From Halioglobus sp. (GTDB taxonomy: Bacteria; Pseudomonadota; Gammaproteobacteria; Pseudomonadales; Halieaceae), in assembly GCA_002699145.1 (NCBI GenBank), contig PABK01000061.1, positions 62,001 through 126,000 on the forward strand: a DNA stretch of 64,000 nucleotides. The letters run 5' to 3'. Position 1 is the stretch's first letter; each line of letters opens with the position of its first letter. This document shows positions 7,744 to 16,475 of this stretch, in pieces. The position numbers were made by a program, and so were the translations under genes. The notes under the pieces are model-generated. The model saw only the letters and a program-made list of their open reading frames with translations, was not told the origin of the DNA and did not search any database.

Positions 7744-9099
7744 CTAGTCCCCGGCGGGGAGTTCCACCTGCACTACCAGCCCGCTGCCGGTATTGCGCGC
7801 GCGCACCGAGCCGCCGTGCTGCTCGATGGCGCGGCGGGCGATGGACAGCCCCAGCCCGTAGCCGCCGGAGTCGCGGGTGCGCGCGGTGTCGACGCGGTAC
7901 AGGGCGTCGAATATATTGTCCAGCTCGCCCTCGGGCACGCCCGGGCCGTGATCTTCCACCGCCACGCTGAAGCCGCCCGCGGTGGCCGCGAGCGTCACCC
8001 GTACGGTGCTGCCCTGGGCGGTGTGCGCCAGGGCGTTGCGCAGCAGGTTCTCGAAGCTCTTGTGCAGCAGGTCGCCGCTGCTGCGCACCACCGCTTGCTG
8101 TAGCGTTGATTCGAAGCGCACCTGCGTATCGCGGGCCTGGCCCTCGAAGCCGGCGTCGTCGCACAGTCGTTCTAGCAGGGCGACCAGGTCGACGTGGCTG
8201 TCCAGGCGCACCTGGCCGGCCTGGCTGGAGAGCAACTGCCCGATGAGTTCCTCCAGGCGCTCCGCCTCCTGCTCGATGCGCGCCAGGTGCGCCGCGCGCC
8301 CGGCGTCGTCCTGCTGCGCCAGCGCCAGCGCGATGCGCAGGCGCGCCAGCGGCGAACGCAACTCGTGGGAGACATCGGACAGCAACCGCCGCTGGGACTG
8401 GATGCGCGCCTGCAGCTCAGCGGCCATGGTGTTGAAATCGCGCGCCAGCTCGTCGGTCTCGTCGCCGCCGCGCTCGCGCACCTGCAGGCGCGTGTCCAGT
8501 TCGCCGTCGGCAATGCGCCGGGCCGCCTGCTGTAGCGCCTTGAGGCGGTTGGTGAGCAGGCGCGACAGGGCGAAACACACCAGCCCGCTGACCAGGATGG
8601 CCAGGACGATGCGCAGGGCGGGGCTGGCGCCCAGCGCTCGCAGCAGCGGGCTGCGGCGGTGCTCGTGCACGAATACCGCGCGCAGCGGGCCGGTGTCCTG
8701 GCGGTAGAGCGCGTAGGCCACCAGGCGGCCGTCGCGGGCGTAACGCACCGCGCGGCGCTGCCGGCCGTCCAGTTGCGCCGCCAGCGTGCCCACGGCGTCG
8801 GGCACCGGCCGTTCGAGGATATCCCGGCCCGCATGGTCCAGCAGGTATACCTCCAGACCCGAGCGCTGGCGGGTCTCGGCGATGAGCGGGGCCAGGTCCT
8901 CGCGCGCCAGGCTCTGCAGGTCGTACATCATGCGCAGCACGAAGCGGTGCGGTGGCCCGGCGGGCTGCTCCCCGGCGACTCCCGCCGGCGGCCGCGAATC
9001 GAAATAGTCCGCGGTCAGCATCCAGCTGCCGAGGATGGCGCAGGTCACCAGCCAGAAGGCGATGAAGACCTTGACGAACAGGTTGCCGCGCAGGCGCAT
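7744..9099 (-). CDS. cpxA: CpxA-like sensor histidine kinase
   Basis: The 451-residue kinase has an N-terminal membrane segment (FVKVFIAFWLVTCAILGSWM), a periplasmic domain of about 130 residues, a second membrane segment (LRIVLAILVSGLVCFALSRL) and HAMP. The HisKA box LLSDVSHELRSPLARLR carries the phospho-His, and the HATPase domain has N box NLLRNALAHT, DHGPGVPE and GGYGLGLSIA. The gene is 3 nt downstream of the response regulator. Architecture, the FVKVFIAFW start and the neighbouring CpxP-like gene with a CpxR box support a CpxA-type envelope stress sensor. The symbol is by context and similarity, not proven orthology. Confidence 0.88.
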   Translation of the reverse strand: MRLRGNLFVKVFIAFWLVTCAILGSWMLTADYFDSRPPAGVAGEQPAGPPHRFVLRMMYDLQSLAREDLAPLIAETRQRSGLEVYLLDHAGRDILERPVPDAVGTLAAQLDGRQRRAVRYARDGRLVAYALYRQDTGPLRAVFVHEHRRSPLLRALGASPALRIVLAILVSGLVCFALSRLLTNRLKALQQAARRIADGELDTRLQVRERGGDETDELARDFNTMAAELQARIQSQRRLLSDVSHELRSPLARLRIALALAQQDDAGRAAHLARIEQEAERLEELIGQLLSSQAGQVRLDSHVDLVALLERLCDDAGFEGQARDTQVRFESTLQQAVVRSSGDLLHKSFENLLRNALAHTAQGSTVRVTLAATAGGFSVAVEDHGPGVPEGELDNIFDALYRVDTARTRDSGGYGLGLSIARRAIEQHGGSVRARNTGSGLVVQVELPAGD

Positions 9100-9102
9100 G
9101 CC

Positions 9103-9798
9103 TCAGTCCCCCGCGTCGCCGGGACGGAACTGGTAGCCGGCCCCGCGCACGCTGACGATCAGCGACTCGCCGCCGAGGCTGGCCAGTTTCCTGCGGATCT
9201 TGCTCACGTGCACGTCCACGCTGCGGTCGTAGGCGGCCAGCGGACGCCCCAGGGCTTGCTGGCACAGCGTCTCCTTGTCGACCACGTGACCGGCGTTGGC
9301 AACCAGCACCGACAGCACGTTGAACTCCGCGCTGGTCAGGCCCAGGTCCTGCCCCGCGTAGGTGGCGCTGCGGTTGGCCCTGTCGATGCGCGTCGCGGCG
9401 ACCTCGTAGGCGCCGTCGCGGCCGTTGTCGGCGCCGCCGGCGCGGCGCAGGATGGCGCGCAGGCGCGCGGCCAGTTCGCGCGGGTTGCAGGGTTTGGGCA
9501 GGTAGTCATCCGCGCCCAGCTCCAGGCCGAGGATGCGGTCCGTGTCCTCACCGCGGGCGGTGAGCATGAGGACCGGGACCGGGGAAAACCTGCGCAGCTG
9601 GCGCAGCACGTCCAGGCCCTGCAGCCCGGGCAGCATGATGTCGAGCACCACGGCGTCGTAGGCGTGGCTGCGCAGGTGGGTGACCGCCTCGGCGCCGTCG
9701 TGCACCGCCGTGGTGGCGAAACCCTCCAGGCGCAGGAACTCGTCCAGGAGGTGACACAGCTCCTGGTCGTCGTCGACGATGAGTATCTTCGGGTGCAT
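9103..9798 (-). CDS. cpxR: CpxR-like OmpR-family response regulator
   Basis: The receiver (ILIVDDDQELCHLL; phospho-Asp in VVLDIMLPG; switch Thr in LMLTARGE; Lys in YLPKPCNP) is followed by a winged-helix domain with LTSAEFNVLSVL and DRSVDVHVSKIRRKL. MHPKILIVDDD from the ATG at 9796-9798 is preferred over an in-frame ATG 18 nt upstream: it gives the normal OmpR-family N-terminus, and neither has a strong ribosome site. Product about 231 residues. It is transcribed with the sensor kinase and diverges from the CpxP-like gene. The CpxR box in the shared intergenic region suggests it controls both directions. Confidence 0.9.
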   Translation of the reverse strand: MHPKILIVDDDQELCHLLDEFLRLEGFATTAVHDGAEAVTHLRSHAYDAVVLDIMLPGLQGLDVLRQLRRFSPVPVLMLTARGEDTDRILGLELGADDYLPKPCNPRELAARLRAILRRAGGADNGRDGAYEVAATRIDRANRSATYAGQDLGLTSAEFNVLSVLVANAGHVVDKETLCQQALGRPLAAYDRSVDVHVSKIRRKLASLGGESLIVSVRGAGYQFRPGDAGD

Positions 9799-9881
9799 GC
9801 CTGTCCATTGCCGCAAAGTCAGCCGCTAGTGTGGCCAAGGCCGCGGGGCTTGTCACCCGACTTAACCCGGGCGAGCGCTTC

Positions 9882-9896
9882 TTTACGTTTCTTTAC
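9882..9896. promoter_or_regulatory. CpxR box
   Basis: On the minus strand this reads GTAAA-GAAAC-GTAAA, an exact match to the published CpxR consensus GTAAA-N5-GTAAA. It lies in the 199-bp divergent intergenic region between the CpxR-like regulator (start 9798) and the CpxP-like gene (start 9998). A TATGCT hexamer at 9931-9936 could be the rightward -10, which would put the box about 50-60 bp upstream of the transcription start, an activating position. The -35 is poor, as expected for an activated promoter. Confidence 0.85.
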
Positions 9897-9997
9897 CGCC
9901 ATGTTGCGGAGCTTAACAGGCTCCCGGCGCTATGCTGGACCCCAGTTCGGCGACGGCAGGTACGTTCGCCGGCAGCCCACAACAGGAGGACAAGCTT

Positions 9998-10498
9998 ATG
10001 ACCCTTACCACGACTCGAACCTGGAACCGTTCCCTGCTCGGCGCGCTGTCCGCCGGCGTGCTCACGCTGTGTTTTGCACTGGCGGGGTGGTCCATGCCCC
10101 CGGGCGGGGAGCCCGACCCGGGGCGGATGGTGCGCCACCTCGAACGGCACCTGGACCTGAGTGAAGAACAGCTTGCCGCGGTCGAGCCCGCCGTGGCCGA
10201 CCTGGAGGCGGCCACCGCCGGCGACCGCGGACGCCTGCACGAGTTGCGCGAGGCGCTGCGCGACACCCGCGACAGTTTTGACGCCGGGCAGGCGCAACAG
10301 CTGGCGGACGAGCTCGGCGAGATCTCCACGCGGCTGGCCTTCAACATGGCCCGGGCGCAGGCGACGATCTACGGTGAACTGAACACCGAGCAGCGGGCGC
10401 AGATGGACGAGCTGCTGCAGCGACGCAAGCATCACCGGCGCCACTGGCGCAAGCGCGGCGGCGAAGCTTTCGCGCCGGTCGAGGGTGCAGACCTCTGA
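9998..10498 (+). CDS. cpxP: CpxP/Spy-like periplasmic protein
   Basis: The ATG at 9998 follows a strong AGGAGG 8 nt upstream; an in-frame ATG at 9932 lacks one. The 166-residue product has a Sec signal peptide (LLGALSAGVLTLCFALAGWS), then an acidic/basic helical region of the Spy/CpxP type, with DLSEEQLAAVEPAV and ELNTEQRAQMDELLQRRK resembling the LTxxQ motifs. It ends with a His/Arg-rich tail. CpxP-type proteins bind the sensor and misfolded periplasmic proteins and dampen CpxA. The upstream CpxR box and the divergent cpxRA genes support this assignment. Confidence 0.85.
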   Translation: MTLTTTRTWNRSLLGALSAGVLTLCFALAGWSMPPGGEPDPGRMVRHLERHLDLSEEQLAAVEPAVADLEAATAGDRGRLHELREALRDTRDSFDAGQAQQLADELGEISTRLAFNMARAQATIYGELNTEQRAQMDELLQRRKHHRRHWRKRGGEAFAPVEGADL

Positions 10499-10548
10499 GC
10501 CGCGCAATGACCCACCCAACCCGGGGCTTCCCTGTCACCGGGTCCCTT

Positions 10549-10574
10549 GAGGCGGCCTGGCCGCCTCTTTTTTT
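10549..10574 (+). terminator. intrinsic terminator of the CpxP-like gene
   Basis: A perfect 8-bp stem GAGGCGGC / GCCGCCTC with loop CTG is followed by seven T residues (10568-10574). It lies 50 nt after the CpxP-like stop codon and before the convergent M16 peptidase gene. Confidence 0.92.
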
Positions 10575-10693
10575 GCCGAGCTGCGCGTGTTGCTGTGCGG
10601 TTTCCCTGGCCTGGCGGCAGGCTCGCCGGGCACCGAATCTCGCCACCGAGCAGGTACACCCCGTGCAGATTGCGCGGCGTGCCCCGCGACAGG

Positions 10694-13636
10694 CTACAGC
10701 TCGAAAACCTCCAGCTCGTAGCGCGAACACAGTTCGGCGCACTGTTCGCGTTGGCCGGCCGGGGCGATCACCGCGGTGCTGGCCCGTTCCGGACGCAGGT
10801 AGGTCTGGGTGACGCGACGCAGGTCATCCAGGGTCACGTCCAGTATGTCGCGGCGAAAGCGTTCGCGCTCGTCGTGGCTGCGCCCGTACAGCTTGTTGTG
10901 GAAGTGCTGTTTCGCTTCACCGGCAGGGGAGCTCGGTTTGTCGATGCTGCCGATGACGCCGAGGATGGCTTCTTCCAGGGCGCGGAAGTCATGCGCCTGG
11001 CCCAGCATCCACTCCACCGCCGCGTCGAAGTCCGCCAGGGTCTCGGCGCGGCGCGGGTCGCGGTAGGAATAGAAGCGGAACGCGGCGATGCCCGAATCCT
11101 GGGACGCACCGCCGCCGTAGGCGCCGCCCTGTTCGCGAATCGCCCGGTGCAGGAAACCGTTGCGCAGGAAGCCGCCCAGCACGGTGAGGGCCGGGGCGTC
11201 CGGATGCCGCGGCGGCACCGTGGGATAGGCGCGGGCGCAGAAGTTCACCTGGGTGTTGCACAACCACAGCTGGCCGCTGCGCTCGCGCAGGGCCGGCAGC
11301 GTATAGCTGCTGTCGGCGTCGCCGCTGGCGGCGTCTTGCCAGGTGCTCTCGATGTCGTCCAACAGCGCCGGCAGGTGCGGCTCGTCCGCTATTGCAAGAA
11401 CTTGCAAAGGCGCCTGGCGCAGCTTTTCGTGCAGCGCCCGCAGGCCTGCGCCGAACGCCTGCGCGCCCTCATTGGCGGTCACGCCCTGGTGCAGCTCGCG
11501 CAATCGGCGAATACCCTCCAGGCCGGACTGCTGGTGACTGAGTCGCGCCAGCGGACTCATACCAGCGCAGGCCGCGGCCATGGCCAGGCCGTGGCCGTTG
11601 CCGGTGATGCCCTGTTCGCGGCGCGCCAGTTGCTGCTGCAGCAGGTCGCGCTGGCGCTCGTGCTCGTCGAAGCGCGTGCTGTCCAGCACGTCGCGCATGA
11701 GTCGCGACTGCGCCGCGCTGTTGCGCACCAGGGCCTTGGAGGAGAGATTGAAGTGCCCCTGCACCACCTGCTCGTCCTCGACGCCGCCGCGCGCGGTGAC
11801 GAAGGCGTGAATGGCGCCGACTTCCGCCGCCTGGCGCTGCTGCGCCTGCAGGTACGACTGTTCGCCCAGCCCCATCTCGGTGAGGAAGCTCGCGTACAGC
11901 GGCAGCAGCTGCAGTTCCTCCGCGTCCAGCTGCGGCAGCGGCGCGATCAACTGCTGGTAGGCAATGCCGTTGGTGCCCCGGGCGTAGCTGGTAACCGGCA
12001 GTCCGCCGCGCTGTCCTGCATGGTATTCCAGGTCCGGCAGTTGCGCCGGGACATCGGCCAGTTCGACGCGCGGCAACACGCTGTCGTCGTCCTCCTGGGC
12101 CTGGCGCTGCAGCAGATCGGCGGCCAGCTTCACCGTCGCGGCCCTCTGCTGCTCGTCCATGGACGCCTTGATGGCGGCCAGCCGCGCCTCCTCGCGGGCC
12201 TGGCGCTCCCCCGACAGCGCGCGGTCGGGGTACATGACCAGCGTGACCCGGTGCGGGTTGTCCAGCAGCAGTTTGCGCGCCAGCGCGGGCAGATACTGCG
12301 GGTCGCGAATCTTCTCCCGCAGGCGCTCTATCACCGGATCGAGGTTGAGCACCGCGATGGGATCGCTGTAGTGCGTCGCCGGGCCCAGGGCCTGCAGGAT
12401 CAGCTGCAGGCCGTAGGGATAGCTGTCGCCGCTGATCTCGCGCTGGTGCAGTTCCAGCTGGTGCAGCACGGCCTCCACCGTTTCCAGCGCGACGCCCTGC
12501 GTCGCGACCTGCTCGATGACCTCCAGTACCTGCTGTTCCAGGGCCCCGGCGTGTTCGCGTTCACTGCCCTCGATGCCGCAGCAGAACACCATCTCGCGCA
12601 TGGAGTCCTCCAGCCCGCACAGCGGTGAGGGGGCACGCCCCAGTCCGGTGGTCTCCAGCAGGTGCTGCAGCGGCGAGGCGCTGTTGTCTGTGAGTACGCT
12701 GGACAGCAATTGCGCCTCGAGCAGGCCCTCCAGGTCGGCGCTCTCGCCGAGCATCCAGCCGATGACGATGTGCGTGCGATTGTCGCTGCTGTCGTTGTCG
12801 TCGAAGGCGTAGGGGCGCTCGATGCGCAGCGGCTGCGTCAGGCGCTGTTCCGGCTGCACGCGAATGTCCTGGTCCAGGCGGCTGAAATGTCGCAGTGCTT
12901 TGTCCTGGAATACCGCCTGGTGATCGCGCGCGCAGATGTCGCCGAAGGTCATGAAGATCGCGTTGCCGGGGTGGTAGTGGCTGCGGTAGAAATCGCGCAG
13001 TTGTTCGTAGCTCAGGTCGGGAATGTGCTCCGGGTCGCCGCCGCTGTTGTAGTGGTAGGTCGATGTGGGGAACAGGTGTTCGCACAGGGTGTGCCACAGT
13101 GTGCTGCTGATGGAACTCATGGCGCCCTTCATCTCGTTGAACACCACGCCCTTGAACACCAGTTCGCTGTCCGGGTTGTCCGGCTCGGCGAATTCCACAC
13201 GGTGTCCTTCCTGGGCGAAATCCAGCGGGTCGAGGCGCGAGAAAAACACCGCGTCCAGGTAGACATCGAGCAGGTTGTCGAAGTCCTTGCGGTTCTGGCT
13301 GGCGAAGGGGTACGCGGTCCAGTCGGAACTGGTGAACGCGTTCATGAAGGTGTTCAGGGAACGTCGCAGCATCATGAAGAAGGGGTCGCGAACCGGGAAG
13401 CGTTCGCTGCCGCACAGCGCCGTGTGCTCCAGGATATGGGCCACGCCGGTGGAGTCCCGGGGCACCGTGCGCAGGGCCACCAGGAACACGTTTTCCGGGC
13501 TGTCGGTGGCCAGGTGGTAGTGCACCGCGCCGGTTTCCCGGTGTTCGTAGTGCTCCACGTCCAGGTTCAGCGATTCGATGTTTTCGCGGCGAATGAATTC
13601 AAAGGCGGGATGGGCGCCGCCGGCGCTCTGGTTCAT
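10694..13636 (-). CDS. M16-family zinc metallopeptidase (presequence protease / PreP-like)
   Basis: The 980-residue protein has the inverted zinc motif HILEH (HXXEH) within VAHILEHTALCGSERFPVRDPFF, followed by SLNTFMNAFTSSDWTAYPF, the diagnostic start of the M16C/PreP group. The downstream Glu is expected in the EGHRVEF to GVVFNEMKG region. Length and the four-lobed organisation (two M16 halves with a helical M16C-associated linker) agree with PreP-like oligopeptidases that degrade peptides in a closed chamber. No signal peptide is visible, so it is probably cytoplasmic. It is a single gene with the convergent terminator 10549-10574 downstream. Confidence 0.92.
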   Translation of the reverse strand: MNQSAGGAHPAFEFIRRENIESLNLDVEHYEHRETGAVHYHLATDSPENVFLVALRTVPRDSTGVAHILEHTALCGSERFPVRDPFFMMLRRSLNTFMNAFTSSDWTAYPFASQNRKDFDNLLDVYLDAVFFSRLDPLDFAQEGHRVEFAEPDNPDSELVFKGVVFNEMKGAMSSISSTLWHTLCEHLFPTSTYHYNSGGDPEHIPDLSYEQLRDFYRSHYHPGNAIFMTFGDICARDHQAVFQDKALRHFSRLDQDIRVQPEQRLTQPLRIERPYAFDDNDSSDNRTHIVIGWMLGESADLEGLLEAQLLSSVLTDNSASPLQHLLETTGLGRAPSPLCGLEDSMREMVFCCGIEGSEREHAGALEQQVLEVIEQVATQGVALETVEAVLHQLELHQREISGDSYPYGLQLILQALGPATHYSDPIAVLNLDPVIERLREKIRDPQYLPALARKLLLDNPHRVTLVMYPDRALSGERQAREEARLAAIKASMDEQQRAATVKLAADLLQRQAQEDDDSVLPRVELADVPAQLPDLEYHAGQRGGLPVTSYARGTNGIAYQQLIAPLPQLDAEELQLLPLYASFLTEMGLGEQSYLQAQQRQAAEVGAIHAFVTARGGVEDEQVVQGHFNLSSKALVRNSAAQSRLMRDVLDSTRFDEHERQRDLLQQQLARREQGITGNGHGLAMAAACAGMSPLARLSHQQSGLEGIRRLRELHQGVTANEGAQAFGAGLRALHEKLRQAPLQVLAIADEPHLPALLDDIESTWQDAASGDADSSYTLPALRERSGQLWLCNTQVNFCARAYPTVPPRHPDAPALTVLGGFLRNGFLHRAIREQGGAYGGGASQDSGIAAFRFYSYRDPRRAETLADFDAAVEWMLGQAHDFRALEEAILGVIGSIDKPSSPAGEAKQHFHNKLYGRSHDERERFRRDILDVTLDDLRRVTQTYLRPERASTAVIAPAGQREQCAELCSRYELEVFEL

Positions 13637-13674
13637 AGGGGTCTCGTAGCCGGGGAAATATGCAGGGAGCTATT

Positions 13675-14469
13675 CTAGCGCGATTGTGCAGGCAGTGGGG
13701 GCTTTTCGCCCACCTCCAGCAGTTCGATGCGGTACAGCCAGGGCCAGCGCTTGCCGGTGACCCAGATGGCGCCGCTGGCCGGGTCGCGCGCTATGCCGTT
13801 GAGGACGTCGGTGTCGCTGCGCCGCTCTGCCGCGGGCAGCAGGCCGCTGAGATCGATGCTGGCGGTCACCTGTCCGCTGTCCGGGTCGATGATGACGATG
13901 CGATCTGAGCGCCATACGTTGGCCCAGACCTGGCCGTCCACCCATTCCAGTTCGTTCAGCAGGCGCAGGGGCCGGCCGTCCTCGCGCACCTCGACCGAGT
14001 GCAGGTGGCGACCGTCCTCGGCCGCGAGGAAGTGTAGCTGCGCGCTGCCGTCGGAGACGACCAGGCGCCGGCCGTCGTTGGTCAGGCCCCAGCCTTCGCC
14101 GCGCAGGGGCATGCCACCGCGCGGGCGCAGGCTGTCGCGGTCGTAGACCAGGATGCGGCCGTTGCGCCAGGTCAGCTGGTAGATGCGCTCGCCGAGCACG
14201 GTCACACCCTCGGCGAAAATGCGCCGGTCCAGGCGCCGCGCCCCCTGCGGGCGCATATCGTCGAAGTCGTAGCGATACAGGCCGGAACCGCCGTAGGTGC
14301 CGGTGCTGACGTAGAGCTTGTCGTCGACGATTTCCAGCCCCTGCACGAAGTGCTCGCGCGATTGCGGCTTGCGCTCCAGCACGCGCACCTCGTAGTCCTG
14401 CACCGCGCCCGCCGCGGCGCACAGCGGCAGCAGCAGGCAGGCCGCCGCGTGGCGCAGCGCGGCGTTCAC
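13675..14469 (-). CDS. glutaminyl-peptide cyclotransferase (plant/bacterial type)
   Basis: The GTG start at 14467-14469 overlaps the mnmC stop (GTGA). It gives a signal peptide (ALRHAAACLLLPLCAAAGA) and a mature protein of about 245 residues. The five-bladed propeller pattern of bacterial/plant glutaminyl cyclase (PF05096 type) is visible: HFVQGLEI, STGTYGGSGLYRYD, FAEGVTVLGERIYQLTWRNG, GEGWGLTNDGRRLVVSDGS, LNELEWVDGQVWANVW, and DVLNGIARDPASGAIWVTGKRWP. It would convert N-terminal Gln to pyroglutamate on exported proteins. A longer in-frame reading exists upstream within mnmC, but the signal peptide favours this start. Confidence 0.87.
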   Translation of the reverse strand: MNAALRHAAACLLLPLCAAAGAVQDYEVRVLERKPQSREHFVQGLEIVDDKLYVSTGTYGGSGLYRYDFDDMRPQGARRLDRRIFAEGVTVLGERIYQLTWRNGRILVYDRDSLRPRGGMPLRGEGWGLTNDGRRLVVSDGSAQLHFLAAEDGRHLHSVEVREDGRPLRLLNELEWVDGQVWANVWRSDRIVIIDPDSGQVTASIDLSGLLPAAERRSDTDVLNGIARDPASGAIWVTGKRWPWLYRIELLEVGEKPPLPAQSR

Positions 14470-16475
14470 CGGCGGCCCCGCGCGAGATCGCGCAGCAGGA
14501 AACGCGCCGGCGCCAGGGCGCGGCACAGCTCGCGCTCCAGCGGTGGCGGTTCATCGCAGATCATCGCCGTCAGCAACTCTGCGGCCAGCGGTGTGGAGGT
14601 GAGGCCGCGTGAACCGTGTCCCGTGCTCAGGTACAGCCCCTGCAGGTAGCGGCCGCGGCGCTCGATGGGGCGCTTCGCGTTGCGGCGCAGCCCGGCGTAG
14701 TCGGCGCAAAACGCCTGCACATCCGGTACCGGCCCCACCAGCGGCAGGTAGTCGGGACTGGCGCAGCGCTGGCCGACCCGTGCGGGCAGGGTATCCGCGT
14801 CCAGGCTGTCCAGGTGTGCTCGCCAGGCCGGCACCGCGCTGGCCAGCCGCTGCAGGTTGTGCCGGTTGTCCTGTGCGCGCACCTCGTCGCCGTCGTCACC
14901 TACGGTGAAGGTCGCACCGATGCAGTGCCCGTCGGCGCCGGCCGGTGCGATATAGCCGTCGTGGCAAAAGGCGGCGCGCAGCGCATCCAGCGGTGGCCCG
15001 CCGGGCAGCGTGGTGGTCTGGCCGCGCACCCGGCGCAGGGGCAGCCAGTCCAGCCCGGCCAGTCTGCCGCTGTCGCCGCCGGCGGCGATGATCGCGCAGG
15101 GCGCCTCGGCGAGGACGCCGCGCGCACCGCATGCCTGCCAGGTGTCGCCGCGCTGGCGCAGTGAAATCGGGCCGCAATCCTGCATGAGGTCAATCATGTC
15201 ATGCTGCAGCAGGGCGGTACATACCGCCGGCGGGTGCAGCCAGCCCGAGCCGGGATACCAGTAGCCGGCCTCGGCCTGTTCGACGCCGAGCAGTTGTGAG
15301 GCGGTTGCGGCATCCACCACCTGGGCCAGTTGCGCCAGCGGCGGCAGCAGCGCGCGCAGCGCCTCGCGTTCGGCCGCGTCGCGCTGCACGGCGAAGCAGC
15401 CGCACAGGTCGCCGTCGCGGCCGCGCCGCAGCGCCGCGCTGTCGAACAGGTCGCGGTAGTGCCGCAGTGCGTGGCTGAAACTGTGCAGGGCGAAATCGCC
15501 CAGCGCGGAGTGTTGTCGCGACAGGCGGGTATACAGAATGCCCTGTGCGTTGCCCGAGGCGCCGCAGGCCACCGCTCCGGCGTCCAGCACCGTGGTCGCG
15601 ATGCCGCGCCGCGCCAGGGACGCCGCCGCCGCGCAGCCGGCCAGGCCCGCGCCCAGCACCAGCACACGGGACGGTGTCGCCGCCTGTCGCGCCGGCAGGT
15701 CCCAGGGCGTCTCGGCCGCCGCGGGCGGCGCCGCGACCGGCGCGCGCAAAACCCCGCGCAGGGCCTCGCGCTTGGCGCCGTGCCCGGGCACCTTGCGCAT
15801 GGCGAAGCCCGCCGCGTCCAGTGTGCGGCGCACCGCACCCGCGGCGGTAAAGGTCGCCAGGGTCGCCCCGGGACGACTCAGCGGCGCCAGCAGGGCGAGC
15901 AACTGCGCCGACCACAGGGCGGCGTTCTTCGCCGGGGCGAAACCGTCCAGGTACCAGGCGTCGACCCAGCGCCGCTGGCGCGATGCCAGGTCGGCGAGGG
16001 TGTCACTGGCCTCGCCCCAGCACAGGTCCAGGCACACACGTCCCCCTTCCAGGTGCAGGCGATGGCGACCGGGCAGGGGCGGCGGGTAGGCCTGCTGCAG
16101 GGCGCGCGCCAAAGGCGCCAGGCGCGGGAAGGCCTGCAGGGCGCGTTCCAGGTCCGCCGGCGCCAGGGGGTACTTCTCCAGCGACAGGTAGTGCAGGTCG
16201 GGGCGGCGCGGGCCGCAGCTGCGCCAGGCCTCCCAGGTGAGCAGGAAGTTCAGCCCGGTGCCGAAGCCCGTTTCCGCCACGCGGAAGCTGCGCGCGCTGT
16301 GGCGTGTGAAGCGCGCCGGCAGGTCGTTGCCCTGCAGGAAGGTGTAGGTGCTTTCGTCCAGGCCGTCGCTGCGGGAGAAGTAGACATCGTCGAAGCGGCG
16401 CGCGCTGGGCAGCGCCCCGCTCCAGTCGATGTCGGCTTCTGGCTGGGCCTGGAAGGGCGCCCCCTCGCGCCTCAT
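14466..16475 (-). CDS. mnmC: bifunctional tRNA 5-methylaminomethyl-2-thiouridine biosynthesis protein MnmC
   Basis: The 669-residue protein has both expected modules. The N-terminal SAM methyltransferase domain (MnmC2, residues ~1-245) shows VAETGFGTGLNFLLTWEAW, YLSLEKYPL and VDAWYLDGFAPAKNAALW. The C-terminal FAD oxidoreductase (MnmC1) starts with the dinucleotide motif VLVLGAGLAGCAAAASLARRG and includes GNAQGILYTRLSRQHS and TGHGSRGLTSTPLAAELL. It completes mnm5s2U34 in tRNA wobble positions. The ATG overlaps the stop of the upstream coiled-coil gene (ATGA) and its stop overlaps the glutaminyl cyclase start. Confidence 0.96.
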   Translation of the reverse strand: MRREGAPFQAQPEADIDWSGALPSARRFDDVYFSRSDGLDESTYTFLQGNDLPARFTRHSARSFRVAETGFGTGLNFLLTWEAWRSCGPRRPDLHYLSLEKYPLAPADLERALQAFPRLAPLARALQQAYPPPLPGRHRLHLEGGRVCLDLCWGEASDTLADLASRQRRWVDAWYLDGFAPAKNAALWSAQLLALLAPLSRPGATLATFTAAGAVRRTLDAAGFAMRKVPGHGAKREALRGVLRAPVAAPPAAAETPWDLPARQAATPSRVLVLGAGLAGCAAAASLARRGIATTVLDAGAVACGASGNAQGILYTRLSRQHSALGDFALHSFSHALRHYRDLFDSAALRRGRDGDLCGCFAVQRDAAEREALRALLPPLAQLAQVVDAATASQLLGVEQAEAGYWYPGSGWLHPPAVCTALLQHDMIDLMQDCGPISLRQRGDTWQACGARGVLAEAPCAIIAAGGDSGRLAGLDWLPLRRVRGQTTTLPGGPPLDALRAAFCHDGYIAPAGADGHCIGATFTVGDDGDEVRAQDNRHNLQRLASAVPAWRAHLDSLDADTLPARVGQRCASPDYLPLVGPVPDVQAFCADYAGLRRNAKRPIERRGRYLQGLYLSTGHGSRGLTSTPLAAELLTAMICDEPPPLERELCRALAPARFLLRDLARGRR

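Noticed and set aside
10547-12628. Rightward 693-codon frame antisense to the M16 peptidase
   Set aside because: No recognisable domain; the M16 gene has the HXXEH zinc motif and full length.
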